Source of the DNA: Prado023 sp963700395
GTDB lineage: Bacteria; Actinomycetota; Actinomycetes; S36-B12; CAIYMF01
Assembly: GCA_963700395.1 (NCBI GenBank)
Contig: CAVOXI010000001.1
Span: 682,001-746,000 of the forward strand
DNA length: 64,000 nt
Direction: 5' to 3'
In this document: one piece after another, positions 47,083 through 54,321 of the stretch
Layout: every line of letters starts with the position of its first letter
Position numbering within the stretch: the stretch's first letter is position 1
Notes under the pieces: model-generated
The model's input: the letters and a program-made list of their open reading frames with translations, nothing else
Database searches by the model: none
What the model was told of the DNA's origin: nothing
Translations under genes and position numbers: made by a program

Positions 47083-47570
47083 GACTGGCCACCCCCGACG
47101 AGGAACACGAACCGGTACTTGCCGATCTGGACCTCGTCGCCGCCGGAGAGGGTGGTCGAATCGATCCGCTCCCGGTTGACGTAGGTCCCGTTCAGGCTGC
47201 CCACGTCGCGGCAGTGCCACCCCTGCGCGTCCCGGATGAACTGCGCGTGCCTGCGCGACACCGTCACGTCGTCGAGGACGACGTCGGCGTCATCGGAGCG
47301 CCCGACGGTGACCAGGTCGGAGTCCAGGACGAAGGACGTCCCCTCGCTCGGGCCGCGCCGGACGATCAGCATCGCTGTCCCGGCCGCCACGGAGCTCAGG
47401 CTGCCGGTGTTGACCGCGCCGAGCGGACCGGTGGCCGTCACGGGGACGTCGAGGTTGCCGGTGGACTGCACCTCGTCAGCGCTCAGGTCGACCAGCGGCG
47501 CCCCGCAGTTGCTGCAGAAGCGCGCGAGATCAGCCATCTCCTGGCCGCACCGCTGGCATGAACGCCCCAC
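47079..47570 (-). CDS. garA: FHA domain protein GarA (OdhI) with N-terminal zinc ribbon
   Basis: Phosphothreonine-binding regulator of 2-oxoglutarate metabolism. The 163-residue protein has a two-CxxC zinc ribbon (Cys 5, 8, 19, 22), a variable linker, and a C-terminal FHA domain (VGRSDDADVVLDD, SRRHAQF, SLNGTYVN). The N-terminal ETT phosphorylation motif that controls mycobacterial GarA is not visible, so control by serine/threonine kinases, if any, must differ. The GTG at 47568-47570 has GGAG 5 bases upstream. Confidence 0.88.
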   Translation of the reverse strand: MGRSCQRCGQEMADLARFCSNCGAPLVDLSADEVQSTGNLDVPVTATGPLGAVNTGSLSSVAAGTAMLIVRRGPSEGTSFVLDSDLVTVGRSDDADVVLDDVTVSRRHAQFIRDAQGWHCRDVGSLNGTYVNRERIDSTTLSGGDEVQIGKYRFVFLVGGGQS

Positions 47571-47610
47571 GTCATCTCCATCCTCACACCCTGGATCCCC
47601 GCTTCCGGGA

Positions 47611-47625
47611 ACCTCTACCTGAGGT
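47611..47625. promoter_or_regulatory. Candidate MerR-type operator dyad upstream of garA
   Basis: ACCTC-TACCT-GAGGT: perfect 5-base arms with a 5-base spacer, just downstream of the predicted transcription start of garA-ftsR. Same layout as the dyad at 45801-45817. Confidence 0.4.
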
Positions 47626-47645
47626 CTAGGTCCGCCTCGGGGCCA

Positions 47646-47676
47646 AACCTATCCGACGCGCGGAGGTCGGGGTCAA
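47646..47676 (-). promoter_or_regulatory. Promoter for garA-ftsR (TTGACC/TAGGTT)
   Basis: On the minus strand, TTGACC at 47676-47671 as -35, a 19-base spacer, and TAGGTT at 47651-47646 as -10. This is the best complete two-box promoter I found in the window. Confidence 0.6.
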
Positions 47677-47682
47677 CCCCAG

Positions 47683-48072
47683 TCAGGTCAGGCCGTCGGC
47701 ATACTGGGCCGCGGTGAGCAGCGACGACCACGCGGAGTCGGCGTCCTCGGCGCTGGCGCACTCGACATCGACCATCCAGCCCTCCCCGTAGGGCTCGGCA
47801 TTCACCATCTCCGGGGAGTCCTCCAGGGAGCTGTTGACCTCGGCGACGGTCCCGTCCAGCGGTGCGTAGAGGTCGCTGACGGACTTGGTCGACTCCACCT
47901 CGCCGCACGGCTGCCCGGCAGTGAGCTCACTGCCCACGGCCGGCAGCGCGACGAAGACCACGTCACCGAGGGCCTCGGTCGCGAACGAGGTGATCCCGAA
48001 GCGCAGGACGGTCGGGCTCTCCCTGCGGATCCACTCGTGCTCAGGGGTGTAGCGCAGGTCATCTGGGTACAT
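47683..48072 (-). CDS. gcvH: Glycine cleavage system H protein
   Basis: Lipoyl carrier shuttling the aminomethyl group between GcvP and GcvT. The 129-residue protein has the lipoylation lysine in VESTKSVSDLYAP and typical ends (YTPEHEW and a PYGEGW segment). ATG with GGAGG 4-5 bases upstream. Confidence 0.96.
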   Translation of the reverse strand: MYPDDLRYTPEHEWIRRESPTVLRFGITSFATEALGDVVFVALPAVGSELTAGQPCGEVESTKSVSDLYAPLDGTVAEVNSSLEDSPEMVNAEPYGEGWMVDVECASAEDADSAWSSLLTAAQYADGLT

Positions 48073-48129
48073 CGGTCCTCCATCGGGCTGCGAGCGGGCT
48101 GACGTGCGTCAGGGGGTGGGTCCGAGGGC

Positions 48130-48924
48130 TCAGCCCTGGTCCACCGGCTCAGCGTACTCGGGGGTCGTCAACGGGACGGTGGAGGTGATCTCCACGACCT
48201 CACGCTGCTCCATCTCGAACGTTGCGCCCGCGGTCCGCACCGAGTCGGCCACGCCGCCGGGGATCTCCATGGCTGTCGACAGGGTCTCGGGATCGCCGAT
48301 CGCCAGGATCGTGTACGGCGAGGGCCGCAGGTCGCCCGAGACCAGGATCGCCGGGGTTCCGCTCTCCGGCGGGTTGGCGAACCACGTGCTGACGACCACG
48401 CGCCTCTCAGCCACCTCGATGCTCTCCGCACCCGCGTCGCGCAGCTCCTGGACGGTGTCGAGGATCTCGGCGGCATCGACCCCACCGTCGGAGTCGCGGA
48501 TCACGATCCGCACGCCCGGCCCGCGCACCTTCGTCGTCCCCGCGAGGACCTCCAGGGACTCCAGCCGGTTGCGCGCCTGCTCGAGGGCTGCGGCGTCGCT
48601 GCCCGAGGTCAGGGAGGAGACCTCCGCGGCCAACCGCCGCTTCTCCTGCTCGAGGCGGTTGTTCTCCGTGTCCAGGCTGTCGAGGATCTGGACGAGCTCG
48701 TCGGGCCGCGCGTTGGCCAGGGCATCGTCGCTGCCCTGCGCGATGGCGCCCGCGACCACCATCCAGCCCAGGACCGCGAAGAGGGCACCGACGACGAGGC
48801 TCGCAGGACCCCTCCAGCGCCACAGGGAGCTCGTGTGGTAGTCGCCATCGAGCTCGTCGGGGTTCGGCTCCTGCGCTGTGGCGGGCCCCACCTCGCCGGG
48901 CGCCTGCTCGCTGTCCATGCTCAC
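48130..48924 (-). CDS. DUF881 family protein (second copy, downstream of sbp)
   Basis: A 264-residue protein: polar N-terminus, one membrane helix (ASLVVGALFAVLGWMVVAGAI), a coiled-coil segment of about 45 residues (ENNRLEQEKRRLAAEV), and the DUF881 domain (VRGPGVRIVIRDSD, AILDTVQELRDAGAESIEV). Function unknown. The GTG at 48922-48924 overlaps the sbp stop; an ATG 2 codons later is also possible. DUF881-sbp-DUF881 is a conserved actinobacterial trio (Rv1825-Rv1823). Confidence 0.9.
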   Translation of the reverse strand: MSMDSEQAPGEVGPATAQEPNPDELDGDYHTSSLWRWRGPASLVVGALFAVLGWMVVAGAIAQGSDDALANARPDELVQILDSLDTENNRLEQEKRRLAAEVSSLTSGSDAAALEQARNRLESLEVLAGTTKVRGPGVRIVIRDSDGGVDAAEILDTVQELRDAGAESIEVAERRVVVSTWFANPPESGTPAILVSGDLRPSPYTILAIGDPETLSTAMEIPGGVADSVRTAGATFEMEQREVVEITSTVPLTTPEYAEPVDQG

Positions 48925-49253
48925 GCCTTGAGGATGTGACGGCGGATCGCGGCCGCGTTGGCGAAGATGCGCATGGTCAGGACGACGACGACCCCGGTCG
49001 ACATCTGGCTGCCGACTCCCAGGAGGTCCCCGATCCACACGATGAACGCAGCGACCAGCACGTTGCTGAGGAAGGAGATCACGAACACCCGGTCCCGGAA
49101 GACCCCGTCGAGCAGCGCCCGGGTGGCCCCGACGACGGCATCGAGCGCCGCGATGACGGCGATCGGCAGGTACGGCTCGAACCAGGTCGGGACCGTCGGC
49201 TCGAGGACGAGACCGGCCACCACCCCGATGATGAGCCCGATGAGTGCGATCAT
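48921..49253 (-). CDS. sbp: Small basic membrane protein Sbp (DUF1290)
   Basis: A 110-residue protein with three or four hydrophobic segments and a basic C-terminal end (NAAAIRRHILKA), matching the DUF1290/Sbp family found near division genes. Its function is not known. ATG start; stop overlaps the downstream DUF881 start. Confidence 0.92.
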   Translation of the reverse strand: MIALIGLIIGVVAGLVLEPTVPTWFEPYLPIAVIAALDAVVGATRALLDGVFRDRVFVISFLSNVLVAAFIVWIGDLLGVGSQMSTGVVVVLTMRIFANAAAIRRHILKA

Positions 49254-49284
49254 CAGCCCTCCCCCTCCCCTGTGAGTGCACGCA

Positions 49285-50164
49285 TCAGTCCGTCAGCTCC
49301 TCGGGTCCGACGACCTTCGCGTCCGAGGGCAACGGGGAGGTCGCGGACCGCAGACGGACCATGTCGGCGGACGACGTCTCCAACCCTATGCCGAACTGCT
49401 CAGCCACACTGCCCAGCTCCTGGGCGTCCGCCGTCGTCCGGAATCGCTCCGCGAGGTCAGGGGGGCCGATCGCCTCCACGCGGTACGGCGGCTTGAGCGG
49501 CCTGTAGTTCACGAGGATGGCTCCAGCCGCCGACCGGATCGCGGACTGTGCGGTCAGCCGCTGGCCGTTGACCGCGATCGCCTCGGCTCCCACGGACCAC
49601 AAGCCCGTTCACGGCGCGCTGGATGTCGCTGTCGAGGACCCGCTCGATGTCCTCGTCCTCCTCGCCCTCCGTGACCGGCGCGTCGGTGAGGGTCACCACT
49701 GCGCCCGGTCCCTCAACGGGGGCATAGCCCGTGGCGACCTCGAGGGTCCGGATCTGCGTCGCGAGCAGGGCCCCCTGCACCGTGACCCGCAGGTAGTCCT
49801 CGCGGGCCGCGTTCAGCTCCACGCGGCCGGCCGCCACCTCCTCGATGAGCCCCCCGTTGCGGGCGTCCGCCGCGTCGATGCGCTCGGCCAGGGCTGTTCG
49901 CTGGTCGTTGACCACAGGGTCGTTCAGGACGCGCTCGGAGATGCCCAGGGCCAGGACGAAGCCGGCGAGGCCCAGCGCGACCCCGGCCACGAGGACCCGC
50001 TGGCGCCGCGACCCCGCGGGCGGCTGGTCGGGCACGTCGGCGTAGTCACTGGCCACCGACGCGCTGGTGATCTGGTCGATCAGGTTCAACCGCTCCCGGG
50101 CGCTGGGCGGAGCGGCCCGGTCGGCCCCCGGCGCCGGAGCACCGGCCGGGGACGAGGCCATCAC
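49285..50164 (-). CDS. DUF881 family protein (first copy), single-base frameshift
   Basis: N-terminal polar region, one membrane helix (RVLVAGVALGLAGFVLALGI), coiled coil (ADARNGGLIEEVAAGRVELNAAR) and DUF881 domain. The frame breaks at about 49601-49602: the sequence codes VNGL then goes out of frame, and removing one A (T on the coding strand) restores VNGLWSVGAEAIAVNGQ, exactly the family motif. Corrected length is 292 residues. The C-terminal half then reads normally to the stop. GTG start overlaps the stop of the upstream gene (GTGA). Confidence 0.85.
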
Positions 50165-52660
50165 CTCGCCCCGGACTCGATGAGTGCGTACCAGTCGGCG
50201 AGCAGCGCCTGGGCCCGTTCGTCGCTCGAGGCCTCCACCCAGAGCCGGATCACGGCTTCGGACTGGTCGGGGACCGCAAGGATCCAGCTGCCGTCCGCCT
50301 CCCGGATCCGCACGCCCTCGGCCGTTGAGACGACGCGGTCGCCAGCGGTCTCGACCAGGGTGCGCATGACGGCTCCGCGCCGGGCCCAGGGCGTGGGCAC
50401 CGAGGACCTGGCCATGTGGACCTGCGGGATCCGCCGGTCGATCGCCGACAGGGTCAGCTTCGTTCGGGCGACCATGCCCACCAGCCGGACGAAGGCAGCC
50501 AGGCCATCGACGTTGGGCCCCATCTCCGGGACGATGAACCCGCCGCTGCCGTCACCGGCGAAGATCAGGTCGGGGGTGATCCGTGCCTGCGCGGAGAGCG
50601 CCGCAGTCGAGATCCCGGTCCAGACAACCCCGACGGAGTGGTAGTTCGTGACCTCCTCGGCCACCCGTGTCGTGTGCCCGGGTAGGGCGATGACCCCGCT
50701 GCGGCGCTCGGCGGCGACCAGGTCCAGCATCACCAGCAGAGCCCGTCCGTGGTCGAAGGGACGGCCCGCCTCGTCCACCATCGACAGCCGCTCACCTGTC
50801 GGGTCGAACCGCACGCCGAGGTCCGAGCGCGAGGAGGAGACCAGCTCCGCCAGGCGGGCCATGGCCGCGTGGTACGCGGGGCCTGTGGACGTCGGGTTGT
50901 CCTCGTCGAGGCGGTTGTTCACCGTGAGGACGCTGACGTCCAGGGAGGACAGCACCCGCGGGAGCACCAGGGCCGCCGGCCCCGCACCGGTGTCCACGAC
51001 CACCTTCAGGCCGGACTCGGACACGCCTGAGGTGTCGATCGAGCTCGCGAGCTGGGCGGCGTACTCGTCCACCGAGCGGTGCGGCGTGTGGATGTCGCCG
51101 ATCTCCCCGGGGAAGGCCCGGCGGAAGTCGCGGCGCACGAGGATCCGCTCCAGCCTCTGGCGCTCGGGGACCGACAGGTCGGATCCGGTCCGGTCCAGCA
51201 GGAGCAGGTCCAGGCTCTCCGGCACGCCGAGGCTCGTGCGCAGGTACACCCCACCCTGGGCTGACCGCGTGGTGTCGGTGCGCACGACCGGCAGCGGGGT
51301 GATGCGCAGGTCGCGGACGTTCAGGCCGGCGGCGGTGAGGGAGCCGGCGAGGCAACGGTTCATCGCCCGGGCGGCACGGGAGTGGTCGCGGCCGACCGTC
51401 ACCGACGACCCCTTGGGCAGCAGCGCCGCGTACGCGGCCGCCAGGCGCACGACCATCTCCGGGGTGATGTCGAGGTTGACGATCCCGCTGACCCCACGGG
51501 GGCCGAACAGCGAGCGGTGCGCCTGGGCCTCCCAGATCACGTTGTCGGTGATGACGGCGCCGGCCTCGATCTGCTTGGCCGGGTACACGTGGACCCCGGC
51601 GCTGACCTGCACCTCCTCCCCCAGCACGCACTGGTCGGCGATCACGGCGCCGGCGGCGACGTGCACCCCCGCGCGGATCTCGCACGAGCGCCCGATCAGG
51701 GCGGAGGTGATCTCCGAACCGGTGTCGACGTAGACGCTCCCGTCGAGCAGGGAGCCCACCACACGCGCCCCCCGCCGGAGGACCACGTTGCTCCCCAGGA
51801 CCGTCCCGGGCCCCACCACGCACCCGGTCTCCACACGGGCATGGGCCCCCACGAAGCAGGGGGACTCCAGGACCGACACCGCGATCGACCACGGCCCCCT
51901 CGCCGAGCCAGACCTGCGGAGCGACCTCGAATCCGCTCACCTGCGCGTCCACACGACCCCGCAGCACGTCGCCCTGGACGGCCAGGTAGCTGTCGATGGT
52001 GCCGACGTCCTCCCAGTAGCGATCGGTCACGTAGCCGTAGATCGACTCCCCCGCTGCCATCAGCTCCGGGAAGATGTCCGCCGACCAGTCGACCTTCTCG
52101 TCGGCCGGGACCAGCGCCAGGACCTCGGGGGCCATCACGTAGATGCCGGTGTTCACGGTGTCGGAGAAGACCTGGCCCCACGTCGGCTTCTCGATGAATC
52201 GCTCGATGCGCCCGTCCTCGGCCGTGATGACGTTCCCGAACTCGATGACGTTGGGCTTGCGGGCGAGGGCGACCGTGACCATCGCCCCGGTGCGCTGGTG
52301 GAACTCCACCAGCGCCGTGAGGTCGATGTCGGTCAGGGCATCACCGGACACCACCAGGAACGGCTCGTCGGCCAGGCCCTCCTCCGCGTTCTTGACACTG
52401 CCGGCGGTGCCGAGCGGGACGGACTCGGTCGCGTAGGACAGGCTCACCCCGTACTCGTCACCGTCACCGAAGTAGGAGCGGATGCTCGCCGCGAGGTACT
52501 GCACCGTGACGACAGCCTGGTCGATGCCGTGCCTGTTCAACAGGCGCAGCAGGTGGCCCATGATCGGCTCGCCCACGACAGGAAGCAGCGGCTTGGGCAC
52601 GTTGGTCGTCAGGGGCCGCAGGCGGGTGCCCTCGCCGCCGGCCATCACGACGGCGCGCAT
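50161..52660 (-). CDS. Fused mannose-1-phosphate guanylyltransferase/phosphomannomutase-like protein, single-base frameshift
   Basis: The N-terminal part is a nucleotidyltransferase (MAGGEGTRLRPLT, KPLLPVVGEP, VSGDALTDID), followed by hexapeptide-repeat left-handed helix and then phosphohexomutase domains (FAGDGSGGFIVPEMGPNVDG). This three-part layout of about 830 residues is known in actinobacteria beside pgsA2 and sbp. The frame breaks at about 51880-51882, where one extra base shifts AVVDR relative to SVLESPCFVGAHARV; corrected length is 832 residues. The mutase phosphoserine loop is not clearly present (TVGRDHSRAARAM replaces the usual TASHNP), so that half may not be catalytic. It starts 3 bases after the pgsA2 stop. 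Confidence 0.85.
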
Positions 52661-52663
52661 GCG

Positions 52664-53284
52664 CTACGCCCCCACCACGGCAGGACGCTGGGACAGCACC
52701 TCCCGGGTCTGGCGGATGTACAGGACGGCGCTGTACAGGTACAGCCCGGTGCCCCACAGGGCCAGCGCCCACCCTGCGACGCGGGCGATCTCCTGGATCA
52801 GCGACTGGGGTTCGGCGCCCCAGAGCAGCAGGGGGAAGGAGAGCATGAGGTTGAAGGTGGCCGCCTTCCCGATGAAGTTGACCGGCAGCCCGGTCACGCC
52901 CCTGCCCCGGAGCCGCGCCATCTCCACCGCGAGAACAGCATCGCGCAGCACCAGGAGGGCCACGAACCAGAGCGGGACGACGTCGCGGATGAGCAGGACC
53001 ACCAGGACGGTGACCGTCGAGAGGCGATCGGCGATGGGGTCGAGCAGCTGGCCCATCCTCGTGACCTGGTTCCAGCGCCGCGCCAACCACCCGTCGAAGA
53101 AGTCCGTGGCCCCACCGAGCGCGAGGACGAATGCCGCCAGGCCGTCCTCCTGCGGGACCAGGGCCAGCCAGGCGAACAGCGGGATCGTCAGCAGGCGGAT
53201 GCCACTGAGAACGTTGGGCACCGTCCAGACCACGGTCGGTCCGGACCGACCGGCTCCTGCACGCGCATGGCTCGCCCCATCCAC
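52664..53284 (-). CDS. CDP-alcohol phosphatidyltransferase (PgsA2-like)
   Basis: Membrane enzyme of 206 residues with the CDP-alcohol signature D-F-F-D-G-x2-A-R-x8-G-x3-D-x3-D near residue 60 and four or five further helices. It resembles Rv1822 (PgsA2), proposed to make phosphatidylglycerol phosphate or cardiolipin; the exact acceptor is not evident. I chose the GTG at 53282-53284, giving the normal length; the frame stays open upstream with an ATG at 53356. Confidence 0.9.
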   Translation of the reverse strand: MDGASHARAGAGRSGPTVVWTVPNVLSGIRLLTIPLFAWLALVPQEDGLAAFVLALGGATDFFDGWLARRWNQVTRMGQLLDPIADRLSTVTVLVVLLIRDVVPLWFVALLVLRDAVLAVEMARLRGRGVTGLPVNFIGKAATFNLMLSFPLLLWGAEPQSLIQEIARVAGWALALWGTGLYLYSAVLYIRQTREVLSQRPAVVGA

Positions 53285-53300
53285 CTCGATGCTGGGCAGA

Positions 53301-53306
53301 AGCGTA
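53301..53306 (-). promoter_or_regulatory. Candidate -10 box (TACGCT) for the pgsA2-manC-DUF881-sbp operon
   Basis: TACGCT on the minus strand, 16 bases before the GTG at 53284, giving a leader of about 10 bases. Confidence 0.4.
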
Positions 53307-53412
53307 CCCCGACGCGGGACCGCGACGGTCCGGAAGAGGCCTGCCGTGGGTTGCATCGCGCTCGTGACGGGCCGTCGAGCGGCCGATCCCCTGCCCACGT
53401 GGCCTGGGCCCC

Positions 53413-54213
53413 TCAGCGGCCCGTGAACGACGCCTTGCCTGCGCCCTCGGCGAGGAACGACTCCATCCCGATCCGGCGGTCGTCGGTGGCGAACAGGCCC
53501 GCGAACTCCAGCCGCTCGATCTGGCACCCGGTGGCGATGTCCACCTCCAGGCCCTGGTTGACCGCGCGCTTGGCAGCGGCCAGCGCCAGCGGGGCACCGA
53601 CGGCGAACTGCCCGGCGAGCGCGAGCGCCTCGTCGTAGACGGCATCGTCGGGGACCACCCGGTCAGCCAGCCCGAAGGACTTCGCCTCCTCGGCCCCCAC
53701 GTACCGCCCCGTCAGGATCATGTCCTTGGCGCGGGCAGGGCCGATCAGTCGCGGCAGCCGCTGGGAGCCGCCCAGCCCCGGGATCACGCCCAGGAGGACC
53801 TCGGGCTGCCCCAGCTTCGCCCGCTCGCCCACGACGCGCAGGTCGGCGCACAGCGCCAGCTCGCACCCCCCGCCCAGCGCGAACCCCGTGACGGCAGCGA
53901 CCACCGGCATCGGCAGCCCCGCCACCGCATTGAACGACTCCTGGAGCAGGTGCGAGGCACCGGCCATGTCCTGGTAGGTCATGGCTGCCATCTCCTTGAT
54001 GTCCGCGCCGGCCGCGAACATCCGCGGGCCGCCGTAGATGACGACCGCGCGCACGTCGCCGGAGCGCGCGAGCCAGCGGGCCGCAGCGAGGATCTCCTCC
54101 TGCATTGCCAGGTTCAGGGCGTTGACCGGCGGGCGGTCCAGGCGCAGCGTGGCCACCCCACCCTCCAGCTCGACGCGGGTGAGCTCACCCTGGACGACAA
54201 CGTCAGCGGACAT
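53413..54213 (-). CDS. Enoyl-CoA hydratase/isomerase family protein
   Basis: Crotonase-fold enzyme of 266 residues, probably hydrating trans-2-enoyl-CoA in fatty acid oxidation. The oxyanion segment MFAAGADIKEM and both catalytic glutamates, in GGGCELALCADL and GQPEVLLGVIPGLGG, are present, as in true hydratases. ATG at 54211-54213 with GAGGAG 6 bases upstream. Monocistronic, divergent from glgX. Confidence 0.93.
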   Translation of the reverse strand: MSADVVVQGELTRVELEGGVATLRLDRPPVNALNLAMQEEILAAARWLARSGDVRAVVIYGGPRMFAAGADIKEMAAMTYQDMAGASHLLQESFNAVAGLPMPVVAAVTGFALGGGCELALCADLRVVGERAKLGQPEVLLGVIPGLGGSQRLPRLIGPARAKDMILTGRYVGAEEAKSFGLADRVVPDDAVYDEALALAGQFAVGAPLALAAAKRAVNQGLEVDIATGCQIERLEFAGLFATDDRRIGMESFLAEGAGKASFTGR

Positions 54214-54253
54214 GTGGCACTCCTCGATCGCGGCTCTCCTGCGGGCACGTTCG

Positions 54254-54259
54254 AGCCTA
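54254..54259 (-). promoter_or_regulatory. Candidate -10 box (TAGGCT) for the enoyl-CoA hydratase gene
   Basis: TAGGCT on the minus strand, leading to a predicted leader of about 34 bases. Confidence 0.4.
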
Positions 54260-54309
54260 GCCACACGGCCCCGGCGGCAGGGCAACGGGCCGGGACGGGA
54301 CCTCGCGGG

Positions 54310-54315
54310 TACCCT
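54310..54315 (+). promoter_or_regulatory. -10 box (TACCCT) for leaderless glgX
   Basis: TACCCT, 6 bases (GAGCCC), then the GTG at 54322 in the glgX frame. Confidence 0.55.
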
Positions 54316-54321
54316 GAGCCC

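Noticed and set aside
49457..49602. Two overlapping separate genes instead of one DUF881 gene
   Set aside because: The second segment has no ribosome site and together the two halves make exactly one DUF881 protein once a single base is removed.
53950..54321. Upstream extension of glgX opposite the enoyl-CoA hydratase gene
   Set aside because: It overlaps a complete crotonase on the other strand and the glgX promoter; the GTG at 54322 fits better.
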